64,000 nt of DNA from Sipunculus nudus (Eukaryota; Annelida; Sipuncula; Golfingiida; Sipunculidae), in assembly GCA_026874595.1 (NCBI GenBank), contig CM049317.1, positions 69,359,118-69,423,117 of the forward strand, read 5' to 3'. The notes beneath the pieces were generated by a model. That model did no database searches, was not told where the DNA came from, and worked only from the letters and a program-made list of their open reading frames with translations. Both the position numbers and the translations under genes were made by a program. Shown here in pieces: positions 23,550-36,558 of this stretch. Position 1 is the first letter of the stretch. Every line of letters begins with the position of its first letter.

Positions 23550-24240
23550 GCTAAGCCCCACTAAGGTTAAACAACATACATTTCATACATCATTCACGGA
23601 GGTATTATTAAAATGTTCAAAAGCCAGAATTACCTTTAGATCATTAATATATTCACTGAGAAGTCAGAAATCCGAACATCTCTTTCAAAAAAGGTAGGTG
23701 AATGGGCACCTTTAAGGTCCATTTGAAAACCATATGACAGTATTTTAGTGTTATGTATTTTAATATCGTCCCTATGATATATTATTCTGCCAAGACAATT
23801 ATTAATACTGTTGACTATTTGAAAACTATTTTACATAATCTATGACAGCGTTGTACCCAAGATGTCAAATGTTATTCTTAAGATTAAAGGTTGGTAAATA
23901 AGTTTGACCTTGACCTTGAATACCCATTCTTACCTTTGGACAGTTTCAGGAGTAGATGGTAATACCAATACACATTCAAAATCTTATAAATTGATCCAAT
24001 ATTAATAATTTTGTTGCGATAGTTACAATATCAAAGCAGTATCTAAGCATTTTTATTATGATGGCGGCCATCTTGGATTTTTTTGGGTCAGGGGGTTGAT
24101 AAAATTTATAACCTAACTTTTACCATCGGCTTACACCTAAATGAAGTGAAAAACAAGTGCTATCACAATTTGGGCATTCAATTCCTACGGGATTGATATC
24201 TTGCTACATGAGCGACTACACTATATGCTAAATACGCTAA
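21180..24240. other. Receptor intron 5, repeat-rich
   Basis: No exon seen. (TA)n arrays lie at about 22564-22610 and 23485-23546. The segment 22620-23010 between them is less AT-rich and looks like an interspersed repeat, but I cannot name the family. Short AAGATGGCGGCC-like motifs occur near 21465 and 24060 in opposite orientations. Confidence 0.4.
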
Positions 24241-24512
24241 ATATGCTACAGGCTTGACGCTGGTAGTCCACTGCTAGATTTGGTAGATATGGTATAATGG
24301 TAAAAAGTGTCTCTAAGGATGTTCTGGAAAAGTCAATTAATCATTTTCACTGGTTATTGTCAGTTTTAACTATGATGGAAACCATCATCTTGGTGCAGTC
24401 ACGTTTTGCGTCGTCTAAATGTGACCTGTGATGTCTTTTTCTAAGTTGTGAAAGTGAAAGATGCGTCCGGACAGTTCAAGGAACATTTCTTCCGCATGAT
24501 TTATATACAAAT

Positions 24513-24562
<50 letters not shown>

Positions 24563-24613
24563 TATTTGAAGAATCAAGCCAACACGCAACTATATATATA
24601 TATATATATATAT

Positions 24614-24840
24614 GTATGAATAGCCATGCTGGTTCATACAAAGTTGGTTTACTGACGGAGGGTGATGAGACTATGACATCACTACCCTGATGTCACTTCG
24701 CTGGTTCCTATAAAAGTGTGCAAACACACAGAGGGGAAGGGAATCTGTTGTAGCCAAGTGGTAAGGCCCCCGTCCGGAAATCGGAAGATCGTTTGTTTGT
24801 TTTCCACCGTCAGTGGACCGAATTTTCTGTTTATACCATT
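24614..24840 (+). mobile_element. tRNA-like/CRE/TATA cassette, copy 2
   Basis: Homologous to 17430-17620: a TGATGTCA CRE-like site, TATAAAAGTGTGCAAACACA, GAGGGG, then a tRNA-like core with box A (TAGCCAAGTGG) and a decayed box B. Its left end reads GAATAGCCATGCTGGTTC, the exact reverse complement of the right-end motif of copy 1, so the intact element probably has terminal inverted repeats. It is flanked by (TA)n on the left and (CA)n(TA)n on the right. Confidence 0.6.
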
Positions 24841-24847
24841 CCCACCT

Positions 24848-24929
<82 letters not shown>
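24848..24929. repeat. (CA)n(TA)n compound microsatellite
   Basis: CA dinucleotides then TA dinucleotides, directly before the first copy of the 4.3-kb duplication. Confidence 0.95.
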
Positions 24930-24933
<4 letters not shown>

Positions 24934-26090
24934 GTGTTACCCTCCGATGTAAAGTGCTCTATGGCCTACAGACTAGGCCAGAGCGGTATTACTCTGAAGA
25001 AACAGTGTTGTTTTTCTTCAGAGTTATATATATATATATATAATTTATCTTTAAAGTGTAAAATCTATGATAAAAGCTCTTTAGCGCTATTACATAACTA
25101 GAATACAATCAGCAATCATTAAAAATACTATTGTTAGAATATGAAATAAAGTCCAATTCACTAAAATATTACATTCGGAAGCTTCCATTATTAAATAAGA
25201 CATATAAAAGTCAATAGTTCAATCATTTGTTAAAACTTCCATAATTCCACTAAAATTTTCAAACATTTCATTATCAATAGTATCAAATATCGTACAAAAT
25301 GACTATGCATAAAATATTATATGAACAAATATGTTTTAATTTACTTTTAAATTCTGAAAGAATGGTGGCTTCTCTTAGAGTATCTGGTACGTCATTCCAC
25401 AGTTTCGGGCCAAGAACACTGAATGCCCGATTTTGTACACAGGACGATTTGGTAATAGGCACGACCAGTAAGCTTTTAGCCGCTGACTGATGGCTTCTTA
25501 ATGGAGTATAAATAACTTTGAATAAGCTCTTGCAGGTAAAGAGGAGCTAAATTATTTATTGCATTATATACAAGAATTAACATTTTGAATTTTACCCTTT
25601 TCACAACGGGCAAATATATTCAGAGTGCCCTTTCGTAGATGTTAATAAAGCTGCCTTTAAAAAATGTGGGTAATTACAAGAAAGAGACATGGGATAAAAG
25701 ACATCAACTTTAAAGAAGACGAAAAAAGCACATTTGACTCGGGAATAAGTTTATTCTTTCTGAACCTAACAAAACCAAGGCAAATATTTTAATGTACGTT
25801 TAAATCCATTATGTATATGTTCCTCAACTTCTAGTTATATGAGTATAGTTGTTTAGAAAGGAGGGGTGCCCCATTGCGAGCCCCTTGAATACGCGCCTGG
25901 AAGATGGCATAATTTTATATAATTACTATTTATGTCACCTGCTTCTCCGTGTTCTCATATTCTGTAAACACTCTTTTCACTGATGATGCTTTCAAACATT
26001 ATTATGGTACCCGGATTTCACATTGCGTCAAAATCTACATTATAAAGAAATATGATCTTATATATCTTTTATCATTTTTTTCCTCGGCAG

Positions 26091-26174
26091 AATTCACGTC
26101 GGAAACACCAAGGACAATGTGGACAGCAGAGACCAAAAGGGAAATGACAAGTGCTAACAACCAAGTGATGAATG
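26091..26174 (+). CDS. Receptor exon 6: stalk unit A, copy 1
   Basis: Acceptor TTTTTTCCTCGGCAG, donor GGTTTGTA, phase 1 at both ends, 84 nt. It encodes EFTSETPRTMWTAETKREMT then SANNQVMN. Thr/Ser-rich with no cysteine, as expected for an extracellular stalk that may carry O-linked sugars. Confidence 0.75.
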
Positions 26175-27308
26175 GTTTGTACGCTGCCAAAATGAACGCA
26201 GGGCTCCCACTTTACGTTTAAATTATTATTCTACAGAAAATGCATGTAATATTTACCTCCACCAAAGATGTTTGCAGATAAATATGTCGTCGGTCGTAGT
26301 TGTGTGTGTTATATGCAGGCTGGATGCAGGTTTGCTACACTGGCTGACATTAGCTTGTCAATGGAACTTGAATAGTTTTGTCCTGTCGCAAAACCGGTGG
26401 ATCCAACTACAGTAGTTCTTCAGTTTAAACCCCCGTTCACAGGAAGTTGAAAACAATTTAGACTGCCGAACTCAAAATCTCTTCATGGGGATTAAAAGTG
26501 GACATAAGCTCAAATAGGAATAAAAATAAGCCTAAAAAATTTCGGGTCAGGACGTTATTCTGAGGACGACCAAATCGAGCAGTATCATGCTTCTTACGTT
26601 TTGCTATCACTCTTTGTCCCTCGTCTGTTAGTCCGCAGAAGAAGTATGAAATTCATCCTTCAGATAAAATATCGCAATAATAATTAAATGGATTTTTCTG
26701 AATTTCGACAAGCTTATTGATAATGGATAGACCTTTCAGCTATGGAAGACCGTTGGTGTTATCTATATTATTTTTTTATGCTTTGTTTATTGTATTTCTG
26801 TTACTCAGAAATTATGTCTGGCCGGATGTTATCAAGGCACAAATGGTAACTGCTTGACGATGAAACGCTTTATGCAAAATCAAGGTAGATCATCGGTATA
26901 TCTCCTTGCATACCAACAGCTAGATCACTGTGACATATATGTAGCGAGTTTCACGGGTTTTTGTGTGTTCTAGCACTTTTAAAATCAGACTTGTGTCAGT
27001 GTTCTTGGCTACAAAGCAGGTTTGCACTCAGCTCTAAAATAAAACATTGTGCATCAACACTCTGCATCAACATTATTACCATGAAAAAAATTAACAAAAG
27101 AAATTAACTTGAGAACTGTATCAGACACTGTTGAAAAATTTTAACATGTTCAGCAGTTGTTTTATGAAATCGATACTTTAGCTCAAATATCAGAGTAATG
27201 ATTGCATGGATCCTTCTGTTATTTATCGAGCTTATTTATCATTAATACCCCTTTCAAACTGTCGATGACTGGTGCTGCTGTTTACTTTTTTTGTTTTACG
27301 CATTTCTA

Positions 27309-27388
<80 letters not shown>
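27309..27388. repeat. (CT)n(TA)n microsatellite, duplication copy 1
   Basis: Longer than its counterpart at 31650-31708; it accounts for most of the length difference between the two 4.3-kb copies. Confidence 0.95.
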
Positions 27389-27394
<6 letters not shown>

Positions 27395-28059
27395 TACTCA
27401 GATATTAGTACTTGCCAGTTGGTACGGCTAGAAAGTGTTTATAAGGCACAATCTTTAACCGCTTGACCCAGAAACATCTTACTTCAGGTACATCCATACA
27501 GGTAGATCCTTGGTAAATCTCGGTGCATACCAAAACAGCAGGCCACTGTGAACTATATTTAACGAGTTCTTTGTGTGATTTTAGTACTCTGAAATTTAAA
27601 CATCAAAATCTGCTTAAGTGACTTGAGCGTCAAGAACCATAGGTCACTTGTTGCACAATTCTTCTAAATATGCTGCTTGACCCCTGGACTGTGTACGCGA
27701 GTGCATCAATGTAGAGCTTTGAGATTGGGACAAATCAATAAGTTAAATATGCAATTGCCCTGATGCCGGGAGTTTAGATTTGGTAAAAATGATATAATGG
27801 TAAATACTGTATCTAAGGACGTCCCCAAAAAAAAGTAAATTATCATGTTTCAGAAACAGAAATGTTTCGTGAATACAGCTGACTATTTATGTCCTGCCAT
27901 CCATGTTCTCATATTCTGTTTGTACCCGTTCACTTACGATAAATGCTACCTGACATTAATATGATACACTGATTTTCCATTGCCCTTCTGACACTCAAGG
28001 GCTGCATTGAAAAGAAGTGTTATATTATATATCTTTTTTTTTTATTTTTTTCCCGGTAG

Positions 28060-28143
28060 AATTCACGTCAGACACCAAAAGGACAAGATGGACAACAGAG
28101 ACCAACAGGGAAATGACCAGTGCTAAAACCCAACTAATGAATG
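28060..28143 (+). CDS. Receptor exon 7: stalk unit B, copy 1
   Basis: Acceptor TTTTTTCCCGGTAG, donor GGTTTGTA, phase 1 at both ends, 84 nt. It encodes EFTSDTKRTRWTTETNREMT then SAKTQLMN, a clear paralogue of unit A at the same length and phase. Confidence 0.75.
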
Positions 28144-30431
28144 GTTTGTACACTGGCAAAATGAAACGCAGGGCTGCCACTTTATGCATTTAAATCATTA
28201 TTTTACAGGACATGCATGTAATAATTACCTCCACCAAAGATATTTGCAGGGTTTATGTCGCCGGCCGTGGTTGTATTTGTTATATGCAATGGCCTGACAT
28301 CTGCTCGTTCGTGGAACTGTTTAATCGAAGGATGACCAATTCGACCGGTTTCATGCTTCTTTCTTCTTTATTCAGCTTAGCTGATCATAGGTCATCTGAA
28401 CTATAGCAATCACCGTTTGTCCGTCGTCTGTTTGTTCGCCCATCCGATAACAAGGACCAAATCGTAACCGTTTGCCCTAGAAACCTATAAATTGACAAAA
28501 TTGACATCAAGGTAGGTCCTGAGTAAATCTCTGGGTAAGGTAACAGACAGTGCAAAAATCACAACAGAAAGAAAATCAGATACCTAAAGTGTTTTTGGAT
28601 CAATTGGGCAGACATTTAGCATGTTTAACTATCTCAGCTGTACAGTTGTACAAAGCCTGGTTGTACCAAAAACTGAATATCTATATTTGATTTATGAGAG
28701 AAGAGAGAAAGGGATTATTCTGATGTTTCGTTTTATTTATTTTAGAAATGTAATAGAAATGTATGGACTGACAAGTATCGGTAATGCTCAAAATTTGACC
28801 CATGTTACCCCAGAAATCCTATATTTGGCCTTATATTAAGTGGTGGGTTTTAACCATGTATAAACCTGTAACCCTATCAAGTTTGAACAAAACAGGTTTA
28901 CTAGTTCTTGAAAACGCTGACCTTCCTAACCCATTAGTCTCCTATATTTGTCTATATGGGAGGGATGATTATGCATGTATTCAGCTCTGGTGCATAATCT
29001 TTTGATACACCTACTTTGCCATTTCCAGTACAGACAAAAGTATCTCTGGTAGCAATGGCGTTGACTAAGGAGTCATATAACTTGTAGGCTTAGTCCTATA
29101 TTTTGTAGTGCTTTCTGAGCAAGAGCATCATAGAAGCTAGGTACCATTAAAAACAATAAACTAAATTTACCTTGCTATGACCGGATATCAATAATGCATA
29201 TGGGTTTATGTGCTACAGTTCCTCTGACATTAATGTAAAAACTGTAACATTCATGTATTTGTAAAATTCTGGTAGTGTTACCCTCCGATGTAAAGTGCTC
29301 TATGGCCTACAGACTAGGCCAGAGCGGTATTACTCTGAAGAAACAGTGTTGTTTTTCTTCAGAGTTATATATATATATATATAATTTATCTTTAAAGTGT
29401 AAAATCTATGATAAAAGCTCTTTAGCGCTATTACATAACTAGAATACAATCAGCAATCATTAAAAATACTATTGTTAGAATATGAAATAAAGTCCAATTC
29501 ACTAAAATATTACATTCGGAAGCTTCCATTATTAAATAAGACATATAAAAGTCAATAGTTCAATCATTTGTTAAAACTTCCATAATTCCACTAAAATTTT
29601 CAAACATTTCATTATCAATAGTATCAAATATCGTACAAAATGACTATGCATAAAATATTATATGAACAAATATGTTTTAATTTACTTTTAAATTCTGAAA
29701 GAATGGTGGCTTCTCTTAGAGTATCTGGTACGTCATTCCACAGTTTCGGGCCAAGAACACTGAATGCCCGATTTTGTACACAGGACGATTTGGTAATAGG
29801 CACGACCAGTAAGCTTTTAGCCGCTGACTGATGGCTTCTTAATGGAGTATAAATAACTTTGAATAAGCTCTTGCAGGTAAAGAGGAGCTAAATTATTTAT
29901 TGCATTATATACAAGAATTAACATTTTGAATTTTACCCTTTTCACAACGGGCAAATATATTCAGAGTGCCCTTTCGTAGATGTTAATAAAGCTGCCTTTA
30001 AAAAATGTGGGTAATTACAAGAAAGAGACATGGGATAAAAGACATCAACTTTAAAGAAGACGAAAAAAGCACATTTGACTCGGGAATAAGTTTATTCTTT
30101 CTGAACCTAACAAAACCAAGGCAAATATTTTAATGTACGTTTAAATCCATTATGTATATGTTCCTCAACTTCTAGTTATATGAGTATAGTTGTTTAGAAA
30201 GGAGGGGTGCCCCATTGCGAGCCCCTTGAATACGCGCCTGGAAGATGGCATAATTTTATATAATTACTATTTATGTCACCTGCTTCTCCGTGTTCTCATA
30301 TTCTGTAAACACTCTTTTCACTGATGATGCTTTCAAACATTATTATGGTACCCGGATTTCACATTGCGTCAACATCTACATTATAAAGAAATATGATCTT
30401 ATATATCTTTTATCATTTTTTTCCTCGGCAG

Positions 30432-30515
30432 AATTCACGTCAGAAACACCAAGGACAATGTGGACAGCAGAGACCAAAAGGGAAATGACAAGTGCTAACA
30501 ACCAAGTGATGAATG
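30432..30515 (+). CDS. Receptor exon 8: stalk unit A, copy 2
   Basis: Same exon as 26091-26174, shifted by 4341 bases. The only coding difference seen is a silent TCG to TCA change in the fourth codon. Splice sites and phase are preserved. Confidence 0.75.
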
Positions 30516-31649
30516 GTTTGTACGCTGCCAAAATGAACGCAGGGCTCCCACTTTACGTTTAAATCATTATTCTACAGAAAATGCATGTAATATTTACCTC
30601 CACCAAAGATGTTTGCAGATAAATATGTCGTCGGTCGTAGTTGTGTGTGTTATATGCAGGCTGGATGCAGGTTTGCTACACTGGCTGACATTAGCTTGTC
30701 AATGGAACTTGAATAGTTTTGTCCTGTCGCAAAACCGGTGGATCCAACTACAGTAGTTCTTCAGTTTAAACCCCCGTTCACAGGAAGTTGAAAACAATTT
30801 AGACTGCCGAACTCAAAATCTCTTCATGGGGATTAAAAGTGGACATAAGCTCAAATAGGAATAAAAATAAGCCTAAAAAATTTCGGGTCAGGACGTTATT
30901 CTGAGGACGACCAAATCGAGCAGTATCATGCTTCTTACGTTTTGCTATCACTCTTTGTCCCTCGTCTGTTAGTCCGCAGAAGAAGTATGAAATTCATCCT
31001 TCAGATAAAATATCGCAATAATAATTAAATGGATTTTTCTGAATTTCGACAAGCTTATTGATAATGGATAGACCTTTCAGCTATGGAAGACCGTTGGTGT
31101 TATCTATATTATTTTTTTATGCTTTGTTTATTGTATTTCTGTTACTCAGAAATTATGTCTGGCCGGATGTTATCAAGGCACAAATGGTAACTGCTTGACG
31201 ATGAAACGCTTTATGCAAAATCAAGGTAGATCATCGGTATATCTCCTTGCATACCAACAGCTAGATCACTGTGACATATATGTAGCGAGTTTCACGGGTT
31301 TTTGTGTGTTCTAGCACTTTTAAAATCAGACTTGTGTCAGTGTTCTTGGCTACAAAGCAGGTTTGCACTCAGCTCTAAAATAAAACATTGTGCATCAACA
31401 CTCTGCATCAACATTATTACCATGAAAAAAATTAACAAAAGAAATTAACTTGAGAACTGTATCAGACACTGTTGAAAAATTTTAACATGTTCAGCAGTTG
31501 TTTTATGAAATCGATACTTTAGCTCAAATATCAGAGTAATGATTGCATGGATCCTTCTGTTATTTATCGAGCTTATTTATCATTAATACCCCTTTCAAAC
31601 TGTCGATGACTGGTGCTGCTGTTTACTTTTTTTGTTTTACGCATTTCTA

Positions 31650-31708
<59 letters not shown>
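31650..31708. repeat. (CT)n(TA)n microsatellite, duplication copy 2
   Basis: Shorter counterpart of 27309-27388. Confidence 0.95.
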
Positions 31709-31713
<5 letters not shown>

Positions 31714-32379
31714 TACTCAGATATTAGTACTTGCCAGTTGGTACGGCTAGAAAGTGTTTATAAGGCACAATCTTTAACCGCTTGACCCAGAAACATCTTA
31801 CTTCAGGTACATCCATACAGGTAGATCCTTGGTAAATCTCGGTGCATACCAAAACAGCAGGCCACTGTGAACTATATTTAACGAGTTCTTTGTGTGATTT
31901 TAGTACTCTAAAATTTAAACATCAAAATCTGCTTAAGTGACTTGAGCGTCAAGAACCATAGGTCACTTGTTGCACAATTCTTCTAAATATGCTGCTTGAC
32001 CCCTGGACTGTGTACGCGAGTGCATCAATGTAGAGCTTTGAGATTGGGACAAATCAATAAGTTAAATATGCAATTGCCCTGATGCCGGGAGTTTAGATTT
32101 GGTAAAAATGATATAATGGTAAATACTGTATCTAAGGACGTCCCCCAAAAAAAAGTAAATTATCATGTTTCAGAAACAGAAATGTTTCGTGAATACAGCT
32201 GACTATTTATGTCCTGCCATCCATGTTCTCATATTCTGTTTGTACCCGTTCACTTACGATAAATGCTACCTGACATTAATATGATACACTGATTTTCCAT
32301 TGCCCTTCTGACACTCAAGGGCTGCATTGAAAAGAAGTGTTATATTATATATCTTTTTTTTTTATTTTTTTCCCGGTAG

Positions 32380-32463
32380 AATTCACGTCAGACACCAAAA
32401 GGACAAGATGGACAACAGAGACCAACAGGGAAATGACCAGTGCTAAAACCCAACTAATGAATG
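32380..32463 (+). CDS. Receptor exon 9: stalk unit B, copy 2
   Basis: Identical in sequence and splice sites to 28060-28143. With it the predicted stalk reaches 112 residues. Confidence 0.75.
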
Positions 32464-33621
32464 GTTTGTACACTGGCAAAATGAAACGCAGGGCTGCCAC
32501 TTTATGCATTTAAATCATTATTTTACAGGACATGCATGTAATAATTACCTCCACCAAAGATGTTTGCAGGGTTTATGTCGCCGGCCGTGGTTGTATTTGT
32601 TATATGCAATGGCCTGACATCTGCTCGTTCGTGGAACTGTTTAATCGAAGGATGACCAATTCGACCGGTTTCATGCTTCTTTCTTTTTTATTCAGCTTAG
32701 CTGATCATAGGTCATCTGAACTATAGCAATCACCGTTTGTCCGTCGTCTGTTTGTTCGCCCATCCGATAACAAGGACCAAATCGTAACCGTTTGCCCTAG
32801 AAACCTATAAATTGACAAAATTGACATCAAGGTAGGTCCTGAGTAAATCTCTGGGTAAGGTAACAGACAGTGCAAAAATCACAACAGAAAGAAAATCAGA
32901 TACCTAAAGTGTTTTTGGATCAATTGGGCAGACATTTAGCATGTTTAACTATCTCAGCTGTACAGTTGTACAAAGCCTGGTTGTACCAAAAACTGAATAT
33001 CTATATTTGATTTATGAGAGAAGAGAGAAAGGGATTATTCTGATGTTTCGTTTTATTTATTTTAGAAATGTAATAGAAATGTATGGACTGACAAGTATCG
33101 GTAATGCTCAAAATTTGACTTATGTTACCCCAGAAATCCTATATTTGGCCTTATATTAACTGGTGGGTTTTAACCATGTATAAACCTGTAACCCTATCAA
33201 GTTTGAACAAAACAGGTTTACTAGTTCTTGAAAACGCTGACCTTCCTAACCCATTAGTCTCCTATATTTGTCTATATGGGAGGGATGATTATGCATGTAT
33301 TCAGCTCTGGTGCATAATCTTTTGATACACCTACTTTGCCATTTCCAGTACAGACAAAAGTATCTCTGGTAGCAATGGCGTTGACTAAGGAGTCATATAA
33401 CTTGTAGGCTTAGTCCTATATTTTGTAGTGCTTTCTGAGCAAGAGCATCATAGAAGCTAGGTACCATTAAAAACAATAAACTAAAATTACCTTGGTATGA
33501 CTGGATATCAATAATGCATATGGGTTTATGTGCTACAGTTCCTCTGACATTAATGTAAAAACTGTAACATTCATGTATTTGTAAAATTCTGGTAGTGCAG
33601 ATGTAATTTTCTTTCATACAG

Positions 33622-33725
33622 AAAATCCCAACGTTCCCGCAATTGCTATGGGTGCAATAAACTGTTTACTCCTGATTTTTGTCATCTACCTGTGTCGCAG
33701 AATAATTATGGAGAGGGGATGCAAG
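33622..33725 (+). CDS. Receptor exon 10: transmembrane segment
   Basis: Acceptor TTTCTTTCATACAG, donor GGTAATTT. It enters in phase 1 and leaves in phase 0, so it is the switch between the phase-1 extracellular exons and the phase-0 tail exons. It encodes NPNVPAIAMGAINCLLLIFV then IYLCRRIIMERGCK: a single membrane span with a basic cytoplasmic flank, which predicts a type I protein. Confidence 0.8.
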
Positions 33726-34210
33726 GTAATTTGTTTTGAAGATAAACCTGTTTGTTTTATCTTTAATGCTAAAAGTAGGGTTACGCTTCCATTTCGAAAA
33801 AAATACGGCAACGATTAACTAACAAGTTACCTTAGACTGTAGCATATTTTAGGCTCAAAATTCGCGTACTATCGACGAAGACTGACATGACATCTTCCAC
33901 TGGCAGCATCCAGATTCGGTGACACAATACTGCATATTAGCCATATCAATACATCATGCTAACCGTTAAAGGTTTTAATTCAATAATGCCATTCCTGACT
34001 ATTTAGAAATACTATGGATGTGATAGGATGGAATGCTGTAATATTGTTGCAGGTATATTTTGTAATAAAAGAGATTCAATTGTGAAAACGGAATTGGAAG
34101 AAATGCAGATAAGAAATGTTGTTCAAATTACCATTCATAATGCGCCTTCCTACTTTCCATATTTATTTCCTTTATCATATCTAGCAGATATAATGATACA
34201 TTTGTTTCAG

Positions 34211-34282
34211 GGCTTCGTTAAGATACTTCGTCCGTCTTGTGTTAATCATAGAAATCAGAACATCACAGGAGATAATTTACAG
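34211..34282 (+). CDS. Receptor exon 11: tail, membrane-proximal
   Basis: Acceptor TTTGTTTCAG, donor GGTATTCA, 24 codons, phase 0-0. It encodes GFVKILRPSCVNHRNQNITG then DNLQ. No motif recognised. Confidence 0.55.
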
Positions 34283-35087
34283 GTATTCAGTCAAATACAT
34301 AGCCCCTCAACTCTAACTATGAATTTTAATGTTCATTTTGTATTCATGTGCATGGGCCATAAGTTTCTCTGTCCTTTCAAGTTATATGTTCTGAGTATGC
34401 CGACCAATTGAAAACCAAGCTAATACCGAAATCACCAAAATCCAAAATGAAAGTTGAGCTCCTTACATGGAAATCGTACATGTTAGTGGGTACAGTGTTG
34501 TGGTATTTATAAACAGATCGTATATAATGCGTACTGGAATTGCAAAATATTTGCCCAGATTATATTAAACATTTTCTCTTGGAGTTGTTTATAAGTATCT
34601 GCCGGAGCATGCATCACCTATGATGACACAGAATCATTATTAGTTACATATACAATGCTTGTCTTTGAAAAATTATATGATTTACAAAATTATGTACAGC
34701 AATAACAAATATATTGCTTTGCTATAACAGAGGCTAAACTTTTTCAGAATATCTCCCCCCCCCCCGGACAAACAATATGCTATTAATATTACTTGAATGT
34801 CTTTATAATGATATAAGATCAGTCAAGTCAGAAAACAATCCCTTGAAAGTGACGCCCAACACTTTGTTGAATGCGTCAAGTCGGCAAGAAAGTTCAGACT
34901 AGTTGTTTCGGAAATGATCAAAGTATATAAAAAGACCTACCGTATTTATAACAGCGAGATCTGTAAATGATTTCATTTGACTAAACTCAGATTGCTGGCA
35001 CTTTCGACCTTTCACCTTAAATCATCATGAATCGAAGAAATCATGAATCTATTGTAGAACATGTACAGACTTCTTTTATATTCTCAG

Positions 35088-35138
35088 GCCGGAGGAGCAG
35101 AGAATGTAAGCCTCCTACAAAAACACCCAACAAGAGAG
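35088..35138 (+). CDS. Receptor exon 12: tail
   Basis: Acceptor TTTATATTCTCAG, donor GGTAAGTT (near-perfect), 17 codons, phase 0-0. It encodes AGGAENVSLLQKHPTRE. No motif recognised. Confidence 0.6.
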
Positions 35139-36393
35139 GTAAGTTTAGGCGACGGCCAAGGTGTAACTTTTAAGCCCATTTCGTCTCTGGTAAACTCAGA
35201 AATACAAGTGCCTGGTACAGACTTACGGTATGTCCTCATATCAATATATAATCAGTAGTATTCATACATACCTTTGCCGTAATTCTATCATAACTCTAAC
35301 TTTATCAGCCATCCTCTGTTTAGTTTCACCATATACTTTTAAACGCCCATAGGCTTGGGATATCATGTCGATTAACATGCCAGAAAGCGATTATACGTTG
35401 ATTAAATTTAATGTTATAAACGTTGCTATGATTCAGGGAAACGTATTATATTGCGATAAATGTGAAGTGAAAGTAGAATCTAACTAAAGTACAGACAGGT
35501 GACCAGTTAAAGATAAAGTTAGTGGCATTATTGTACGATTGTTTTTTTTCAATTTATATGTTCTACGCGTGTCTGTTTAATTATATACCAGGACCGCGTG
35601 ACCAGAGGTCCGATCGTTACACTTTGCACAGTGGTAATTAATGCATTGCAGTCGTTCTTAATTTTCCATAACTTCTGCTTTATATAGCAAAGGCTTTCTG
35701 GTTTCAGCAATTAGTGTGACAACAGGCCAAGATATATAATCAGACCACCGCTTGCGACTATTGTGTCTGTCTTGTTCCGCCCTTGTTTATTTTTCGCGCC
35801 ACTAGTCTGCCGTTATAAGTCTATTCCCATCTGTGCAGAGGATAGTATCCGAACAAAATATAGGCAGATTCCATTATGTTTCAAGGGGAAAAACATTTAT
35901 TACACGTACAGTGTGAATACCAAGAACAAGAACGGGTACCTTTAATCGTACATTTACATTTTGTGACGTCCATGTTCCGGAGTTGTTATATTGACATGAA
36001 ATGTGGTCTACCTCAGCTCTGCTGGCGAACTAATCGTACCAAGATAAAAAAATTAACTTTGAGCAAACATTCATTTTCAAAATGACGTGTACATCCATTC
36101 GTTCACTGTCGTGAAACCATTCATGAAATGGTGTTAATTTACTTTTAGTCCAAAATTAAGTGGTCTAGTTCAAAGTACTGCCAAACGGATACCACTCTAT
36201 AAATGTTCAAGTATTTATTAAATAATTTAAAACAATGAATTTTATCATATATAATTTGATAAATATTTATTCAATATTTTTTTTTCTAATTGTCCCCATA
36301 AATGTTAACACATTTCAGAACGTTTCCAAGTTAGTACTGGTAGCTCTAAATTATTCCAGTCTATTACTTTATTTAATATCTATTTTACGTCAG

Positions 36394-36558
36394 AAACAGA
36401 GTGGAAGAACTGCACCTTGTTTAACCTCACCAAAAGCAACCCAAGAACACAATGTTGACGAAACAGACTCGCAGAATCATTCACCTGTGACAGAGGACCA
36501 CCTTAATGAAACCGAACGAGCCCCAAACGGAAACAAGAAAACAAGAGGGAAGCTTGAG
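36394..36558 (+). CDS. Receptor exon 13: tail array unit 1
   Basis: Acceptor ATTTTACGTCAG, donor GGTAAGTT, 55 codons, phase 0-0. It encodes KQSGRTAPCLTSPKATQEHN, then VDETDSQNHSP and a KTRGKLE end. Low complexity, polar and acidic, probably disordered. Part of a four-exon paralogous series. Confidence 0.75.

Larger units (their letters stand above)
24930..29270 (+). repeat. Tandem duplication, copy 1 (4341 bp)
   Basis: Nearly identical to 29271-33590. Both copies start at GGTAGTGTTACCCTCC, and the seven-base word GGTAGTG recurs at the far junction (33591). Each copy holds two stalk exons. The main difference is the length of the (CT)n(TA)n array (about 27310-27388 here); other changes are scattered single bases. 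Confidence 0.97.
29271..33590 (+). repeat. Tandem duplication, copy 2 (4320 bp)
   Basis: Second copy of 24930-29270 in the same orientation, directly abutting it. The high identity, including intron sequence, argues for a recent event or ongoing homogenisation. An assembly artefact cannot be excluded by reading alone, but copy-specific single-base changes make that less likely. Confidence 0.95.

Noticed and set aside
34028-34411. 127-codon open frame around 34.2 kb
   Set aside because: It is a different frame that merely overlaps receptor exon 11; the exon is better supported by splice sites and phase.
35763-36085. Open frames near 35.8-36.0 kb as receptor exons
   Set aside because: No acceptor/donor pair in phase 0; likely intron sequence.
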